Assembly: GCF_047634355.1 (NCBI RefSeq)
Contig: NZ_JBLIAL010000001.1
Source: Porticoccus sp002341315
GTDB lineage: Bacteria > Pseudomonadota > Gammaproteobacteria > Pseudomonadales > Porticoccaceae
Length of the DNA stretch: 64,000 nucleotides
Direction: 5' to 3' (one strand)
Of the stretch, positions 7,550 through 16,952 are shown piece after piece; the first letter of the stretch is position 1, and every line of letters begins with the position of its first letter. A program made the translations under genes and the position numbers. Below the pieces are notes generated by a model. That model saw only the letters and a program-made list of their open reading frames with translations. It was not told the DNA's origin and did not search any database.

Positions 7550-9424
7550 TCAGATAGCCTGATGGGGTTCGTCATTGAATTGCTTTTTATGCAACTGTGC
7601 ATAGCGACCGTTCATGGCCAACAATTCACTGTGGGTGCCCTGTTCGATAATCCGTCCCTGGTCCATCACCATAATACGATCGGCGTTCTCGATGGTACTG
7701 AGGCGGTGGGCAATGACGAACGTGGTACGCCCTTTCATCACCTGTTCGAGGGCTTTCTGGATGTGGTGTTCGGATTCAGTATCGAGAGCCGAGGTCGCCT
7801 CATCCAGAATCAGCACTGGGGCATTTTTCAGCAATGCGCGGGCAATCGCCAACCGCTGCCGCTGGCCACCGGACAGCATGATGCCCTCATCACCAATCTG
7901 GGTATCAAAACCGTCCGGAAGCCGCTCGATAAATTCCAGTGCGTGTGCGGCACTGGCCGCCTCGCGCACCGACGACGATGGGTTTTCACCCAGCGCACCG
8001 TAGGCAATATTGTTGTAAATCGTGTCATTGAAGAGCGTTACGTTCTGGGACACCAGGGCGATATGGCTGCGCAGGTTATCGAGGGTGTAGTCCCGTATAT
8101 CAATCCCGTCCAACAAAATCGTTCCTTCACGGTGATTGTAAAAACGGGGAATGAGATTCACCAACGTGGTTTTGCCACTGCCGGACTGCCCCACCAGCGC
8201 AATCACCTCACCCGGCCTGACCACCAGATCAATTCCGTTCAGCACGTTACCAGCCTCTTCCGAGTAGGCAAAACTGACGTTTTTGAACTGAAAATGCCCA
8301 TCCACTCGCGCCTTCTCGACCGTGCCGAGATCCGGCTCATCCGGTTCATCGAGAGTGGAAAAAATGGTGCCCGCAGCCGCGATGCCCTTCTGAACGTTGC
8401 TGTTTACCTCTGACAACTGACGAATCGGTTTGGCCAGTAATGCAGCTGAACCAAGAAACTGGACAAATTCACCACCGCTCATGTTGGCCAGCACACTGGG
8501 ATCCAATGCCAGCCACATCAGTAGTGACAACGCCATCGCAACCAACAACTGGATGACTGGCGTGCTGATGCCCTCCGCCACGGCCATTTTCATTTGCTGA
8601 CGACGGTTGTAGTTACTGGCGTTGTGCATGCGCTCACGTTCGTATTCGACGCCACCAAAAAGGTGCATTTCACGATAGCCACTGACCGCCTCTTGGGTCA
8701 CATGGGTCACGTTGCCAACCGATGACTGAATGCGGCGACTGAGCAACCTGAACCGATTGCTGATATAGCCCACCACCCCGCCGATGAGCGGCAGTACGAC
8801 GACAAAAATGGCCGCCAGTCGCCAGTTAAGATAAAACAGGTATGAAATCAGGCCAATCACCAGTGCGCCCTCACGGATGATGACTTTGAGCGAATTGGTA
8901 GCAGCGTGGGTCACCTGGGCCACATGGAAGGTAATACGGGAAATCAGGTGGCCTGACATGTTCGTATCAAAGAAACGGCTGGGCAACGTGGTGTATTTGT
9001 TGAATAAATGGGTGCGCAGATTGTGAACCAGAATCTGTGTCACATAGGTCATGCAGTAACCACCCACAAAAAAACCGATGCCGCGGGTAACCGCAATCAT
9101 GAACATTATCACAGGGATAATCCAGCGGCTCTCGGCGAGAGCGTCATCCCCACCCAGCAAACCGGCCAGCCACGACGTCGAGCCCTTTCCCATATCGGTC
9201 ATCTGACCTGGCAGGGCAGCTGATTCGCCGGAGACGGTGTTGATAACATTAACGGTATAACCGAACAGGTCTATAAACGCCACTTCCATGGCAGAGAACA
9301 AGACCAGCCCTACGATACTGAGCAGGAAAATACCCCAGTAATTCTTCAGATAGGAAAGTAATCGCAAATAGACCTGGAGACCGGACATCTCAGGGTGTTC
9401 GGTATCGGGAATGGTGGTGGCCAC
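7550..9424 (-). CDS. msbA: Lipid A export ABC transporter MsbA
   Basis: MsbA flips core-lipid A across the inner membrane, powered by ATP. The 624-residue half-transporter has an N-terminal exporter domain with six membrane helices. Its nucleotide-binding domain carries the Walker A loop (VGQSGSGKTTL, 411-421), the LSGGQ signature (518-522) and Walker B LILDE (538-542). The start is GTG at 9424 with AGGAG just upstream. It is longer than E. coli MsbA, partly through a glycine/serine-rich stretch at about 64-103 in the first periplasmic loop. Neighbours lpxK and exbBD support MsbA over a generic exporter. Confidence 0.94.
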   Translation of the reverse strand: MATTIPDTEHPEMSGLQVYLRLLSYLKNYWGIFLLSIVGLVLFSAMEVAFIDLFGYTVNVINTVSGESAALPGQMTDMGKGSTSWLAGLLGGDDALAESRWIIPVIMFMIAVTRGIGFFVGGYCMTYVTQILVHNLRTHLFNKYTTLPSRFFDTNMSGHLISRITFHVAQVTHAATNSLKVIIREGALVIGLISYLFYLNWRLAAIFVVVLPLIGGVVGYISNRFRLLSRRIQSSVGNVTHVTQEAVSGYREMHLFGGVEYERERMHNASNYNRRQQMKMAVAEGISTPVIQLLVAMALSLLMWLALDPSVLANMSGGEFVQFLGSAALLAKPIRQLSEVNSNVQKGIAAAGTIFSTLDEPDEPDLGTVEKARVDGHFQFKNVSFAYSEEAGNVLNGIDLVVRPGEVIALVGQSGSGKTTLVNLIPRFYNHREGTILLDGIDIRDYTLDNLRSHIALVSQNVTLFNDTIYNNIAYGALGENPSSSVREAASAAHALEFIERLPDGFDTQIGDEGIMLSGGQRQRLAIARALLKNAPVLILDEATSALDTESEHHIQKALEQVMKGRTTFVIAHRLSTIENADRIMVMDQGRIIEQGTHSELLAMNGRYAQLHKKQFNDEPHQAI

Positions 9425-9433
9425 TATGACTCC

Positions 9434-9856
9434 TCAGGATTCGCCGTCGGGCTGTATGGTGGTGATTTTCAGATGAATAAAGCCCATTCTACCTGCAGCA
9501 TCCATCGCTGTAACCACCGCCTGGTGGGTTGCATTGGCATCGGCGGTAATAATCAGTGGCAAATCGGTATTGCCGGCAGAAACATCCTGCAACGCCTTCA
9601 TCAGAGTATCAGTCTGGCGGTTGATCAATAACTGTCCATTGACGCTATAGGCGCCATTCCGATCGATCAGCACTTCGATCTGGTCGGGTGGCAACTCTGC
9701 CAGAGAGCCATCCGCCTTCGGCAAATCAAGCACCAGGTGAGATTCCCGGGTGAACGTCGTGGACACCATAAAAAAAATCAGCAGCAGAAAAACCACATCA
9801 ATCAAGGGTGTCAGGTTGACGCCATTCTCGAGTTTTCGCTGCCTGCGGAACTTCAC
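9434..9856 (-). CDS. exbD: ExbD-type energy-transducing protein
   Basis: ExbD is the single-span partner of the ExbB proton channel, coupling proton-motive force to TonB-dependent uptake or a similar envelope process. The 140-residue protein has one membrane helix (about 17-34) containing the protonatable D20 (PLIDVVFLLLIFFMV), then a periplasmic domain. Translation starts at GTG 9856, overlapping the exbB stop by 4 nt (GTGA). No tonB is adjacent, so this pair may serve a dedicated role at the head of the msbA-lpxK operon, as in many gammaproteobacteria. Confidence 0.92.
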   Translation of the reverse strand: MKFRRQRKLENGVNLTPLIDVVFLLLIFFMVSTTFTRESHLVLDLPKADGSLAELPPDQIEVLIDRNGAYSVNGQLLINRQTDTLMKALQDVSAGNTDLPLIITADANATHQAVVTAMDAAGRMGFIHLKITTIQPDGES

Positions 9857-10488
9857 CCGGCGCTGGCCTCATCACTGCGCATCACCCGGTCGCCATGAAT
9901 TGCATCCACCAGTTTAATGGCCTGGTCCTCCATTTCCACAACCAGGCTATCGACCCGCCGTTCAAAGAAACGGTGAAACACCAGGGCCGGAATAGCTACC
10001 GTCAAACCCGCTGCCGTGGTAATCAGTGCCTCGGAAATACCGCCGGCAAGCACTCCGGCATTGCCGGTACCTTCGATCATGATCGCTGTAAACACCTTGA
10101 TCATGCCAATAACTGTGCCCAGCAGACCGAGCAATGGCGCAATGGCGGCGACGGTTCCCAACGGGGAGAGATTCTTCTCCAGATTGTGAATCACCTGGTT
10201 CGCGGCTTCCTCGATACTGTCTTTCATGACTTCACGACCGTGACCAGAGTTGCTGATACCCGCCGCCAGAATGGTACCGAGTGGTGACGAGCTACGCAGC
10301 TGATGAAGGTTCTCCTTGCTCAGTTGGTTCTGCTTCATCCAGTGCCATACCTGGCCAAGTAATGTTGGCGGCACCACCTTGTTGCGGCGTAGGGTCCAGT
10401 AGCGTTCAAAGGCAATGGCTATCACGACGATAGAGGAGAGTAGAATTGGCAACATCAACCAGCCGCCAGCAATGATCAGTTCGTACAC
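9853..10488 (-). CDS. exbB: ExbB/TolQ-family proton channel protein
   Basis: The 211-residue inner-membrane protein belongs to the MotA/TolQ/ExbB family: an N-terminal helix (about 5-25), a cytoplasmic loop, and two long C-terminal helices with the conserved LLGLLGTVIGMIKVF region. With ExbD it forms a proton-driven motor. The start is GTG at 10488, with GGGG six bases upstream; an ATG two bases earlier is out of frame. It is the first gene of the exbB-exbD-msbA-lpxK-kdsB-murB run and has its own candidate promoter. Confidence 0.92.
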   Translation of the reverse strand: MYELIIAGGWLMLPILLSSIVVIAIAFERYWTLRRNKVVPPTLLGQVWHWMKQNQLSKENLHQLRSSSPLGTILAAGISNSGHGREVMKDSIEEAANQVIHNLEKNLSPLGTVAAIAPLLGLLGTVIGMIKVFTAIMIEGTGNAGVLAGGISEALITTAAGLTVAIPALVFHRFFERRVDSLVVEMEDQAIKLVDAIHGDRVMRSDEASAG

Positions 10489-10526
10489 ATTTATCCCCAG
10501 ACCTTAATATCGGCCAAAACTTTACC

Positions 10527-10556
10527 ATAATCAGTGAATGGCACAGTAACTGTTAA
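10527..10556 (-). promoter_or_regulatory. Candidate sigma-70 promoter for exbB
   Basis: On the minus strand TTAACA (10551-10556) and GATTAT (10527-10532) are separated by 18 nt. Transcription would start near 10520, about 30 nt before the GTG of exbB. Prediction by eye only. Confidence 0.45.
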
Positions 10557-10634
10557 GCGTTGGATACACCCAATCTGGCTGCCATTTTGGTATTTACGGG
10601 ACGCCGTTCAAAAAAACGACGGGATTCGCCGGTG

Positions 10635-12908
10635 TCAAAACCAATAGCGACGGGCCTCCGTGCGTTGCGCCGTCGTGGAAAATTCGCCGTTGTCCTGCCA
10701 ACGAAAGGTCAATGCACCCTGCTCTGCGGTATTCCACACGGTAGAGCCCTGCATCAGATAACGTTGCACCACCGGCTCGGCAGGATGGCCAAAATGGTGT
10801 CGATAGGCCGCGGAAAATACCACCTGCTGCGGTCTGATCACCGCCAGGAACTGTTTCGAAGATGAGGTTTTACTGCCGTGATGAGGTGCTATCAGCAGGG
10901 CAACCTGTTTTTTATCGGCCGTCATCTGCTCTAATTGTGGCAGCAATTGATGCTCCACGGATGCATCAATATCGCCGGGCAACAGTATCACCTGATCGAG
11001 ATAGCTGATCGCCAGCACACAGGAATGATTATTGTTGTTTTTCTGCCGTGAATCGGCGGGATGGAGGATACGGAACTCTACGTCGTCCCACCTCCAGGAC
11101 TGCCCTGCACGGCACTGCTCAGGTGCAGGAACTGTCTCTTCAACGGCAGGACTGCCGGCCAGCCACATGACCGGGCTGTAATGGCGCAGCAATCCGGCAA
11201 CGCCACCAGCGTGATCGTTATCACTGTGACTGACTACCAGCGCATCCAGTACGGTCACACCCTGCCTCCGCAAAAACGGCGCGACCAAGGCACTGCCCGC
11301 ATCGTAACCCCCGGCATAGCCCGACCCCGTGTCATAGACCAGTGTGTGCCGCGTGGTCTGTACCACTATCGACAACCCCTGACCCACATCGAGAACCGTG
11401 ACAGTCAAAGGCACCTGACGAGCTGTCGGCAAATAACACAGTGCAACCGCCAGGGGAATCGCCAGATAGCGACCGGGAATGCCTCTGGGCAACAAAACAA
11501 GCCCCGCGATACAGCTCATCAGAAATAATGACAGTCCAGTCAGGGGCCATGGTGAATAAAGCGGCAACCATGCCGGGACTGTGAGCTCGCCTGTCAGGAG
11601 GACAAACCACTCCAGCTGTTTTCCTGCCAACCACCACAACCATTCAGCCACAACCGGGCTGAGAGGGATAATCACCACACCCAGCAGACAAAGCGGTACA
11701 ACCAGAAAGCTGACCCAGGGAATAGCCACACTGTTTACCAATGGCGAGAACCAGGCCACCGGCAGTTGCCAGAAGGCCAACGGCAAGATCAACAGGAGGA
11801 ACATCAGCCACTGCACCCGAAAAAACAGCCGCCATTTCGGGATCTGATTCACGGCCGGAACCAGCCACAACAATCCCGCCACCGCACCGAACGATAACCA
11901 GAAACCTGCGCCCATGATGGCCAGAGGATCAATCAGCGCGACACCAGCCAGCGCCAAGCCAAATATCATGGCCCTGCCAATGTAACGATTTGCCAAAAGG
12001 GCAACCAGCGCGGCCATAACCATAATCAATGCACGCTGGGTTGGCAGGCTGAACCCGGCCAGCGCACTGTAAGAAAGCGCAAAAACGAGGGAAAAGACAG
12101 CCCCCGTGTAACGGGCATTGACCGGTCGACAGATCAGGATAAAACACCGGGCGAGCAACGACCCGGTGCCGTAGCCCATCGCCGCCACGAAACCGATGTG
12201 CAGACCCGAAACCACCAGCAGATGAATAACGCCCAGCAATGAGAGGCGATACCACAGATCCTTTGATATGTGCGACCGGTCGCCAATCGTCAAGGCCGAC
12301 ATCAGTGCCTGTGCGTCGTCGTTGACATGACTCTCGGCAATCTTTTGTTGCAACTGAAAACGCAATCGGTCAAGGGACCAGCGCTGCTCGAGCAACTGGT
12401 TCTGCGGGGATGCCCTGACATAGCCTGTGGCTGAAAACCCCTGTTGAATCAACCATGCCTGATAATCAAAACCACCGGGATTGACATAACCCCTGGGACG
12501 CCGCAAGCGGATCTGTAGCTGCCAGACTTGCCCGGGTTGTGGAGACACCTGATCGCCATACCAACTGAGCCGGAGTTTCCGCAACTTGAGGTTGGTCGTA
12601 GTCTCCTCCAGGCGCAGATTAAACTGCACCCGACGCCCATCGCGCACCGGAATGCCGTAAACTTCGCCAAGCACAGTAAAATCCGTGGCGATAAGCTCAT
12701 CGGGCAACTGATGCCACAATGTGCCTTGGCCCCAGAGGCATCCATACACCATACCCAATAACAGGAAACTGGGCGGCGCCCAGAACCGGCGCAGCAGAAA
12801 ACCGGCCAGCACAAACAGCAAAATCACCCAAAGGGGCGGTAGCTGAGACCAGAAAGCGACGCTGAAGATACCAGCGGCAAACAGATAGGGAGATAACATT
12901 CGGGACAT
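10635..12908 (-). CDS. comEC: DNA internalization competence protein ComEC/Rec2
   Basis: ComEC forms the inner-membrane channel through which transforming DNA enters as a single strand. The 757-residue protein has N-terminal membrane helices with an OB-like DUF4131 region, a central multi-helix competence domain, and a C-terminal metallo-beta-lactamase domain. The latter shows VLDVGQGLSIVV and the metal motif SHSDNDHAGG. All three domains are present, so the gene looks intact. Its presence does not prove competence; other uptake genes would be needed. Confidence 0.95.
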   Translation of the reverse strand: MSRMLSPYLFAAGIFSVAFWSQLPPLWVILLFVLAGFLLRRFWAPPSFLLLGMVYGCLWGQGTLWHQLPDELIATDFTVLGEVYGIPVRDGRRVQFNLRLEETTTNLKLRKLRLSWYGDQVSPQPGQVWQLQIRLRRPRGYVNPGGFDYQAWLIQQGFSATGYVRASPQNQLLEQRWSLDRLRFQLQQKIAESHVNDDAQALMSALTIGDRSHISKDLWYRLSLLGVIHLLVVSGLHIGFVAAMGYGTGSLLARCFILICRPVNARYTGAVFSLVFALSYSALAGFSLPTQRALIMVMAALVALLANRYIGRAMIFGLALAGVALIDPLAIMGAGFWLSFGAVAGLLWLVPAVNQIPKWRLFFRVQWLMFLLLILPLAFWQLPVAWFSPLVNSVAIPWVSFLVVPLCLLGVVIIPLSPVVAEWLWWLAGKQLEWFVLLTGELTVPAWLPLYSPWPLTGLSLFLMSCIAGLVLLPRGIPGRYLAIPLAVALCYLPTARQVPLTVTVLDVGQGLSIVVQTTRHTLVYDTGSGYAGGYDAGSALVAPFLRRQGVTVLDALVVSHSDNDHAGGVAGLLRHYSPVMWLAGSPAVEETVPAPEQCRAGQSWRWDDVEFRILHPADSRQKNNNNHSCVLAISYLDQVILLPGDIDASVEHQLLPQLEQMTADKKQVALLIAPHHGSKTSSSKQFLAVIRPQQVVFSAAYRHHFGHPAEPVVQRYLMQGSTVWNTAEQGALTFRWQDNGEFSTTAQRTEARRYWF

Positions 12909-12949
12909 CCTTGTCGCCAGCCACCTTGCGGGTAGCAGAATATTTGCCC

Positions 12950-12978
12950 AGTATAGTTACCCGCTGAACCATTGCCAG
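12950..12978 (-). promoter_or_regulatory. Candidate sigma-70 promoter for comEC
   Basis: On the minus strand CTGGCA (12973-12978) and TATACT (12950-12955) are 17 nt apart, placing a transcription start near 12943, about 35 nt before comEC. In the same 198-bp divergent gap, 13018-13036 can form a strong GGCTGG/CCAGCC hairpin with a very short loop but no U-run. Confidence 0.5.
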
Positions 12979-13106
12979 CATTCCCATTCCCGGCGATCCT
13001 TGACAGGTGCGGGTTCAGGCTGGTGCTTCGCCAGCCAGCCTGGGATTGATGGGCAAATAACAAAAAATAGCGGAAACCAATCTACTAACCATTTTTGGCA
13101 TAAACC

Positions 13107-14264
13107 ATGGGTAAACACGACAAGCCAGTCAGAGCGGGCCTGGTACTGTCCGGCGGGGGAGCAAGGGCCGCCTATCATGTCGGCGTTCTGAAAGCCGTAG
13201 CCGAAACCTTGCCGAAAGACGTTAAAAACCCCTTTCCGATTATCTGTGGCACCTCAGCCGGTGCTATCAACACCCTGGCAATTGCTGGTCGGGCAGGACC
13301 GTTCAGCCTCAGAATCAAAAAACTGGAAGCCATCTGGCACCAACTGGATGCGGCCAAGGTTTATCGCACCGACCTTTTTGGCGTGCTCAAAAACAGTTTT
13401 CACATGTTGCTGTCTTTTTTTCACAGTGGCTACGCCCTGGGCAAACCAAAAGCACTGCTGGACAATACCCCGTTGCGGGAGTTACTGGATAACTATGTCC
13501 GGTTTCGCCATATCCGGGAAGCCATTAACAGTGGGGAGCTCGACGCTGTCAGTATTACGGCCATGAGTTACAGCACGGGCAAATCGGTAACCTTTTTTGA
13601 AGGTTCAGACGTCCATGAATCCTGGGCTGTGTCCCGACAACTGGGCTTGCGCACAGAGCTATCCATTGACCACCTCATGGCTTCCTCGGCGATTCCCTTC
13701 CTGTTCCCGGCGATTCAAATCAAAGACCAGTTTTTTGGTGATGGCGCTGTCAGGCAACTCAAACCGATCAGTCCCGCATTGAATCTCGGTGCAGACAAGG
13801 TGTTTGTTATCGGTGTCAGTGATTCGCCCAACGGCAAAAATCGACCGCCACCCATTAATCACTCACCTTCCATCGCCCAGATCGTTGGACACATGCTCAG
13901 TAGCGCCTTTATCGACAGTATAGAAAGCGACCTGGAAACATTGAAAAATATCAATCGTCTCTCAGAACATCTATCTGAAAGCGAGCGGGAAAAACACGGC
14001 CTGACTGATCTGAAACCGGTAAAATTTCTGGCCATCCTGCCGTCCCAGCCCATCGACAGGATTGCCTGCGATTTTCTGGATGAATTACCAGGCAGTATTC
14101 GTATGTTTCTTCGGCTCACCGGCGCCACCGCCAGGGGGGGTGGTGTAAATACAGCCAGCTACCTGCTCTTTTCAAAAGGCTTCTGCCGCAAGCTTCTGGA
14201 GTTGGGCTATCAGGACGGTTTGGCACAACGACAGGAAATTCTGCGCTTTTTCGAGGATGAGTGA
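13107..14264 (+). CDS. Patatin-like phospholipase
   Basis: The 385-residue protein has the patatin Ser-Asp dyad fold: oxyanion loop GGGARA at 16-21 (the family usually has GGGARG), nucleophile elbow GTSAG with S50, and the DGA motif with catalytic D212. It probably hydrolyses fatty acyl esters of phospholipids. There is no signal peptide, so it should be cytoplasmic or membrane-associated. It stands alone between divergent comEC and the yccA-like gene. Substrate and role are unknown. Confidence 0.9.
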   Translation: MGKHDKPVRAGLVLSGGGARAAYHVGVLKAVAETLPKDVKNPFPIICGTSAGAINTLAIAGRAGPFSLRIKKLEAIWHQLDAAKVYRTDLFGVLKNSFHMLLSFFHSGYALGKPKALLDNTPLRELLDNYVRFRHIREAINSGELDAVSITAMSYSTGKSVTFFEGSDVHESWAVSRQLGLRTELSIDHLMASSAIPFLFPAIQIKDQFFGDGAVRQLKPISPALNLGADKVFVIGVSDSPNGKNRPPPINHSPSIAQIVGHMLSSAFIDSIESDLETLKNINRLSEHLSESEREKHGLTDLKPVKFLAILPSQPIDRIACDFLDELPGSIRMFLRLTGATARGGGVNTASYLLFSKGFCRKLLELGYQDGLAQRQEILRFFEDE

Positions 14265-14314
14265 CATCCAGTGAATGATTGTCAATATCACGAACGGTAA
14301 TCATTGCTTTGAAA

Positions 14315-14329
14315 CTTACAGCTTGTAAG
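14315..14329. repeat. Perfect inverted repeat upstream of the yccA-like gene
   Basis: CTTACA-GCT-TGTAAG is a perfect 6-3-6 dyad 45 nt upstream of the start codon. It may be an operator over the promoter, as TTGAAA lies just before it, but there is no independent support. Confidence 0.35.
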
Positions 14330-14373
14330 ATATGTCCAACGTAAGAATTCAACATCAGGAGGCTCAAAAAGCC

Positions 14374-15027
14374 ATGGCATACGAAAAAGCAGTTGTTTCG
14401 ACAACGACACTCGACCCCTCAGTCATCAAGGTTCTGCGCAATACCTACGCACTTCTGGCCATGACGCTGGCGTTCAGCGCCATCATGTGTGGCGTGGCAA
14501 TGGCGGTCAATGCACCGTACATGGGGCTGTGGACACTGTTGCCGTTCTTTATCTGCCTGTGGATGGTTGAAAAGAACAAAAACAGCTCTGCCGGACTGAT
14601 CTGGGTTTTTGCCCTGACAGGATGGATGGGTTTTACATTGGGACCCATTATCAGTTTTTATCTGGCGACCTCCGGCGCCGAACCCGTCATAACCGCGCTC
14701 GGTGGAACCGCATTGATATTCCTTGCCTGTTCCGGTTACGTATTGGTAACCCGCAAAGAACTGTCCTTTATGGGCGGTTTCCTGATGGTCGGTATTCTGA
14801 TGGCTTTCGTTGCCGCCATCGCCAATATTTTCTTGCAAATTCAAGGACTTGCCCTGGCCCTGTCGTGTATTTTCCTGCTGATTTCTTCGGGAGTCATCAT
14901 GTGGCAGACCAGCGCCATTATTCATGGCGGTGAACGCAACTACATATCAGCCACAGTCACACTGTATGTGATGATTTATAACGTGTTCACCAGCCTTCTG
15001 CACCTGCTCGGCATGAGCAACGATTGA
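14374..15027 (+). CDS. Bax inhibitor-1 family membrane protein (YccA-like)
   Basis: A 217-residue protein with about seven hydrophobic helices, matching the bacterial BI-1/YccA family. In E. coli YccA interacts with the FtsH protease and modulates its turnover of membrane proteins such as SecY. I choose ATG 14374 because AGGAGG (14357-14362) sits 11 nt upstream; a longer reading from 14332 has no ribosome-binding site. The next gene is tusE, only 9 nt away, the same yccA-tusE pairing seen in E. coli. Confidence 0.9.
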   Translation: MAYEKAVVSTTTLDPSVIKVLRNTYALLAMTLAFSAIMCGVAMAVNAPYMGLWTLLPFFICLWMVEKNKNSSAGLIWVFALTGWMGFTLGPIISFYLATSGAEPVITALGGTALIFLACSGYVLVTRKELSFMGGFLMVGILMAFVAAIANIFLQIQGLALALSCIFLLISSGVIMWQTSAIIHGGERNYISATVTLYVMIYNVFTSLLHLLGMSND

Positions 15028-15036
15028 CCTTCTCAG

Positions 15037-15345
15037 GTGACTGAGGCCACGACACGCAATCATCTGACAAAACTTCCTGCCTGGTCTGAAAACCGGGCCA
15101 GGCAGGAAGCTGCCAAAGCTGAAATACAACTGACCGATGCTCACCTTGAAGTGATTCTGCTGGCACGACAATTCTATGCCACCTACGGCTTTTCGCCGTC
15201 CATGCGACCGCTGATAAAATTCATGGCCGAGTATCTGGAAATGGGTAAGGCACGAAGCATATACCTGATGCAGCTATTCCCACCAAGTCCGGCTAAGCAG
15301 GTCGCCAGACTGGCCGGCTTGCCACCTCCAAAAAACTGTCTGTAA
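15037..15345 (+). CDS. tusE: TusE/DsrC-family sulfur relay protein
   Basis: TusE receives persulfide sulfur from TusBCD and passes it to MnmA for 2-thiolation of tRNA wobble uridine. The 102-residue protein has the DsrC fold sequence and one conserved cysteine at the penultimate position (KNCL, C101). The absence of the second C-terminal cysteine argues for TusE over dissimilatory DsrC. The start is GTG at 15037, close behind the yccA-like stop. TusBCD are not in the window. Confidence 0.9.
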   Translation: MTEATTRNHLTKLPAWSENRARQEAAKAEIQLTDAHLEVILLARQFYATYGFSPSMRPLIKFMAEYLEMGKARSIYLMQLFPPSPAKQVARLAGLPPPKNCL

Positions 15346-15374
15346 CACTTACCAGTAACCATGGAGCATTCATC

Positions 15375-15731
15375 ATGACACTAGCCAAAGAGCACTGCGA
15401 AGCCTGTAGAGCTGATGCCCCCAGGGTTGACGAGGCACAAATAGACTCTCTGATGGAACAGATCCCCGGCTGGGCTGTGCTGGATAGAGACGGCATCAAA
15501 CAACTTGAAAAGAGCTTCCACTTCAGCAACTTTAGGCAAGCGCTCACCTTTGCCAATCACGTTGGTGAGTTGGCCGAAGAAGTTCAGCACCATCCTGCTA
15601 TCCTGCTCGAGTGGGGCAAGGTAACGGTTACCTGGTGGAGCCACAAGATCCGCGGACTGCACCGCAACGATTTTATCCTTGCAGCCAAAACCAGCGAGCT
15701 GGAGACGACTGACTCACCAGATACAGTGTAG
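15375..15731 (+). CDS. phhB: Pterin-4-alpha-carbinolamine dehydratase
   Basis: This enzyme dehydrates 4a-hydroxytetrahydrobiopterin formed by aromatic amino acid hydroxylases. The 118-residue protein shows the family signature EVQHHPAILLEWGKVTVTWW followed by a histidine and GLHRNDF. No phenylalanine hydroxylase is adjacent, so the role here may differ; homologues are common without one. It lies 29 nt after tusE. Confidence 0.9.
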   Translation: MTLAKEHCEACRADAPRVDEAQIDSLMEQIPGWAVLDRDGIKQLEKSFHFSNFRQALTFANHVGELAEEVQHHPAILLEWGKVTVTWWSHKIRGLHRNDFILAAKTSELETTDSPDTV

Positions 15732-15760
15732 TCCCCCGGACAAAATAAACGGGAGACTAC
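15728..15760 (+). repeat. Hairpin over the stop codon of phhB
   Basis: GTAGTCCCCC (15728-15737) and GGGAGACTAC (15751-15760) can pair at 9 of 10 positions around a 13-nt loop. The left arm contains the phhB stop codon. There is no U-run on either strand, so it is not a typical intrinsic terminator; it might stabilise the mRNA end. Confidence 0.45.
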
Positions 15761-15855
15761 CTGCGCACATCAATCTGCGTGGCTCTGAGCGCCCTGCATG
15801 AGTCCCGGGTTTCTTCAGCTCAGCTGACGATTATCCCGGTTCAAGAAGTCGCTCA

Positions 15856-16410
15856 TCAGGGTGCCCATTTCGCAAAACGCTGCACACCGTTTTCAGCGCT
15901 GATCAGCAATCCATTGGACGAATCCTCACTGCCAGCGTTTTCCAATCCGGGGTACCGCTCGATAACACCCATCAATATTGAACGTTGCCCAGCTGTTACG
16001 TCCACATAAAGAATGTGCTTACCCTCTGCCAAGGCCTTCTGAAAACGCCTGAAGCGGGAGTTCGGCTGTTGAATGCCCCACATACCACCTTCCCAGGTAA
16101 TCAGCCCCATAACCACAAATGCCAGCATGACAAACGGGATCCAGCCTATTGACGCAGTGGCGCCGGAAAAAACGGCAAAGGACATCACCAGAACAGCGCT
16201 AAGAAAACCAAATATACCAGCGACTGCTGTTGCCCGAATCACATCTTTACGAAACAGCGGAGCAACATCATTCAGGTGATGGTGTGCCAACCCGTCATCA
16301 TCGAGGCTCAAAACATGGATTTGTGGCCTGGTCATACCGTGGCCTTCCAGCTCACGTTCAATAAGGCTCAAATCGTTCAGCTCATCGCTGATAAAGTAAT
16401 AGCGTCTCAT
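15856..16410 (-). CDS. Two-helix inner-membrane protein of unknown function
   Basis: I choose ATG 16410, preceded by AGGAG, giving 184 residues. The N-terminal 60 residues look soluble, beginning RRYYFISDELNDL, with a histidine-rich patch (GLAHHHLND). Two membrane helices follow (about 64-84 and 88-112, with a glycine-rich stretch after), then a soluble tail. The N-terminal part resembles short proteins in which a small regulator-like domain precedes two helices, but I do not recognise a characterised family. It is convergent with phhB. Confidence 0.75.
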   Translation of the reverse strand: MRRYYFISDELNDLSLIERELEGHGMTRPQIHVLSLDDDGLAHHHLNDVAPLFRKDVIRATAVAGIFGFLSAVLVMSFAVFSGATASIGWIPFVMLAFVVMGLITWEGGMWGIQQPNSRFRRFQKALAEGKHILYVDVTAGQRSILMGVIERYPGLENAGSEDSSNGLLISAENGVQRFAKWAP

Positions 16411-16952
16411 ACATTCTCCTCCACATGAGCAAAAAACCATCCAACCACCCGGCCTGTTTACTGCAACAGGCTCGTTGGGGTTAGTTGCTATTTGAAGTAT
16501 AGGCACGAATTCTTTTTCTATGATCGTAAGAGAAGAATAATTAATATCAAAAGGTTATAGCATGCCCACGAATGAGCCACCATTTTCATCTAAAGGAAGC
16601 CGTATGCCAGCCGGAATGATTACCGAAAAATTTTTCAACAATAATCTAGGCTTGCGCTAAGGAGGTGTCGCAGGGCCATGCAAACTTTTTTTCATTCCAC
16701 CTAGATGGAGGAAAGTAAGGAGAGATTAAAAGGCCTTCTCTTCAATTTGGGCCACTATCCTCCCTATTTTTATCAAAAATTTTGTACAATACCCTTAAGT
16801 ACTGGGCCGCCTCCAGCCCAAAAACCCATAACTTCAATGTGTTTTTCCTGCTGAAAAGCCGTACCTTTTTGGAGCTGAATGTTTTACATTAAGTTGACAC
16901 AATTTGATTAGCCGCAGTAGCCGAGGTAACAATGAACTATCAGGGAGGCCCT
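16411..16952. other. 541-bp gap without a convincing gene
   Basis: This stretch separates two divergently transcribed hypothetical genes. It is AT-rich in its middle and contains short dyads, for example around 16801-16818, and TTGACA at 16894-16899 without a good -10. A 32-codon reading frame (16561-16659, ending NNNLGLR) has AAGGA before an internal ATG; I do not call it a gene. The block at 16635-16656 recurs with three mismatches at 19602-19623. A small RNA or long leader is possible but not shown. Confidence 0.5.

Noticed and set aside
13018..13036. Strong GC hairpin between comEC and the patatin gene
   Set aside because: It is not followed by a U-run on either strand, so I do not call it a terminator.
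16561..16659. 32-codon frame in the 16.4-16.9 kb gap
   Set aside because: Too short to support by eye, with no membrane segment or motif, although AAGGA precedes an internal ATG.
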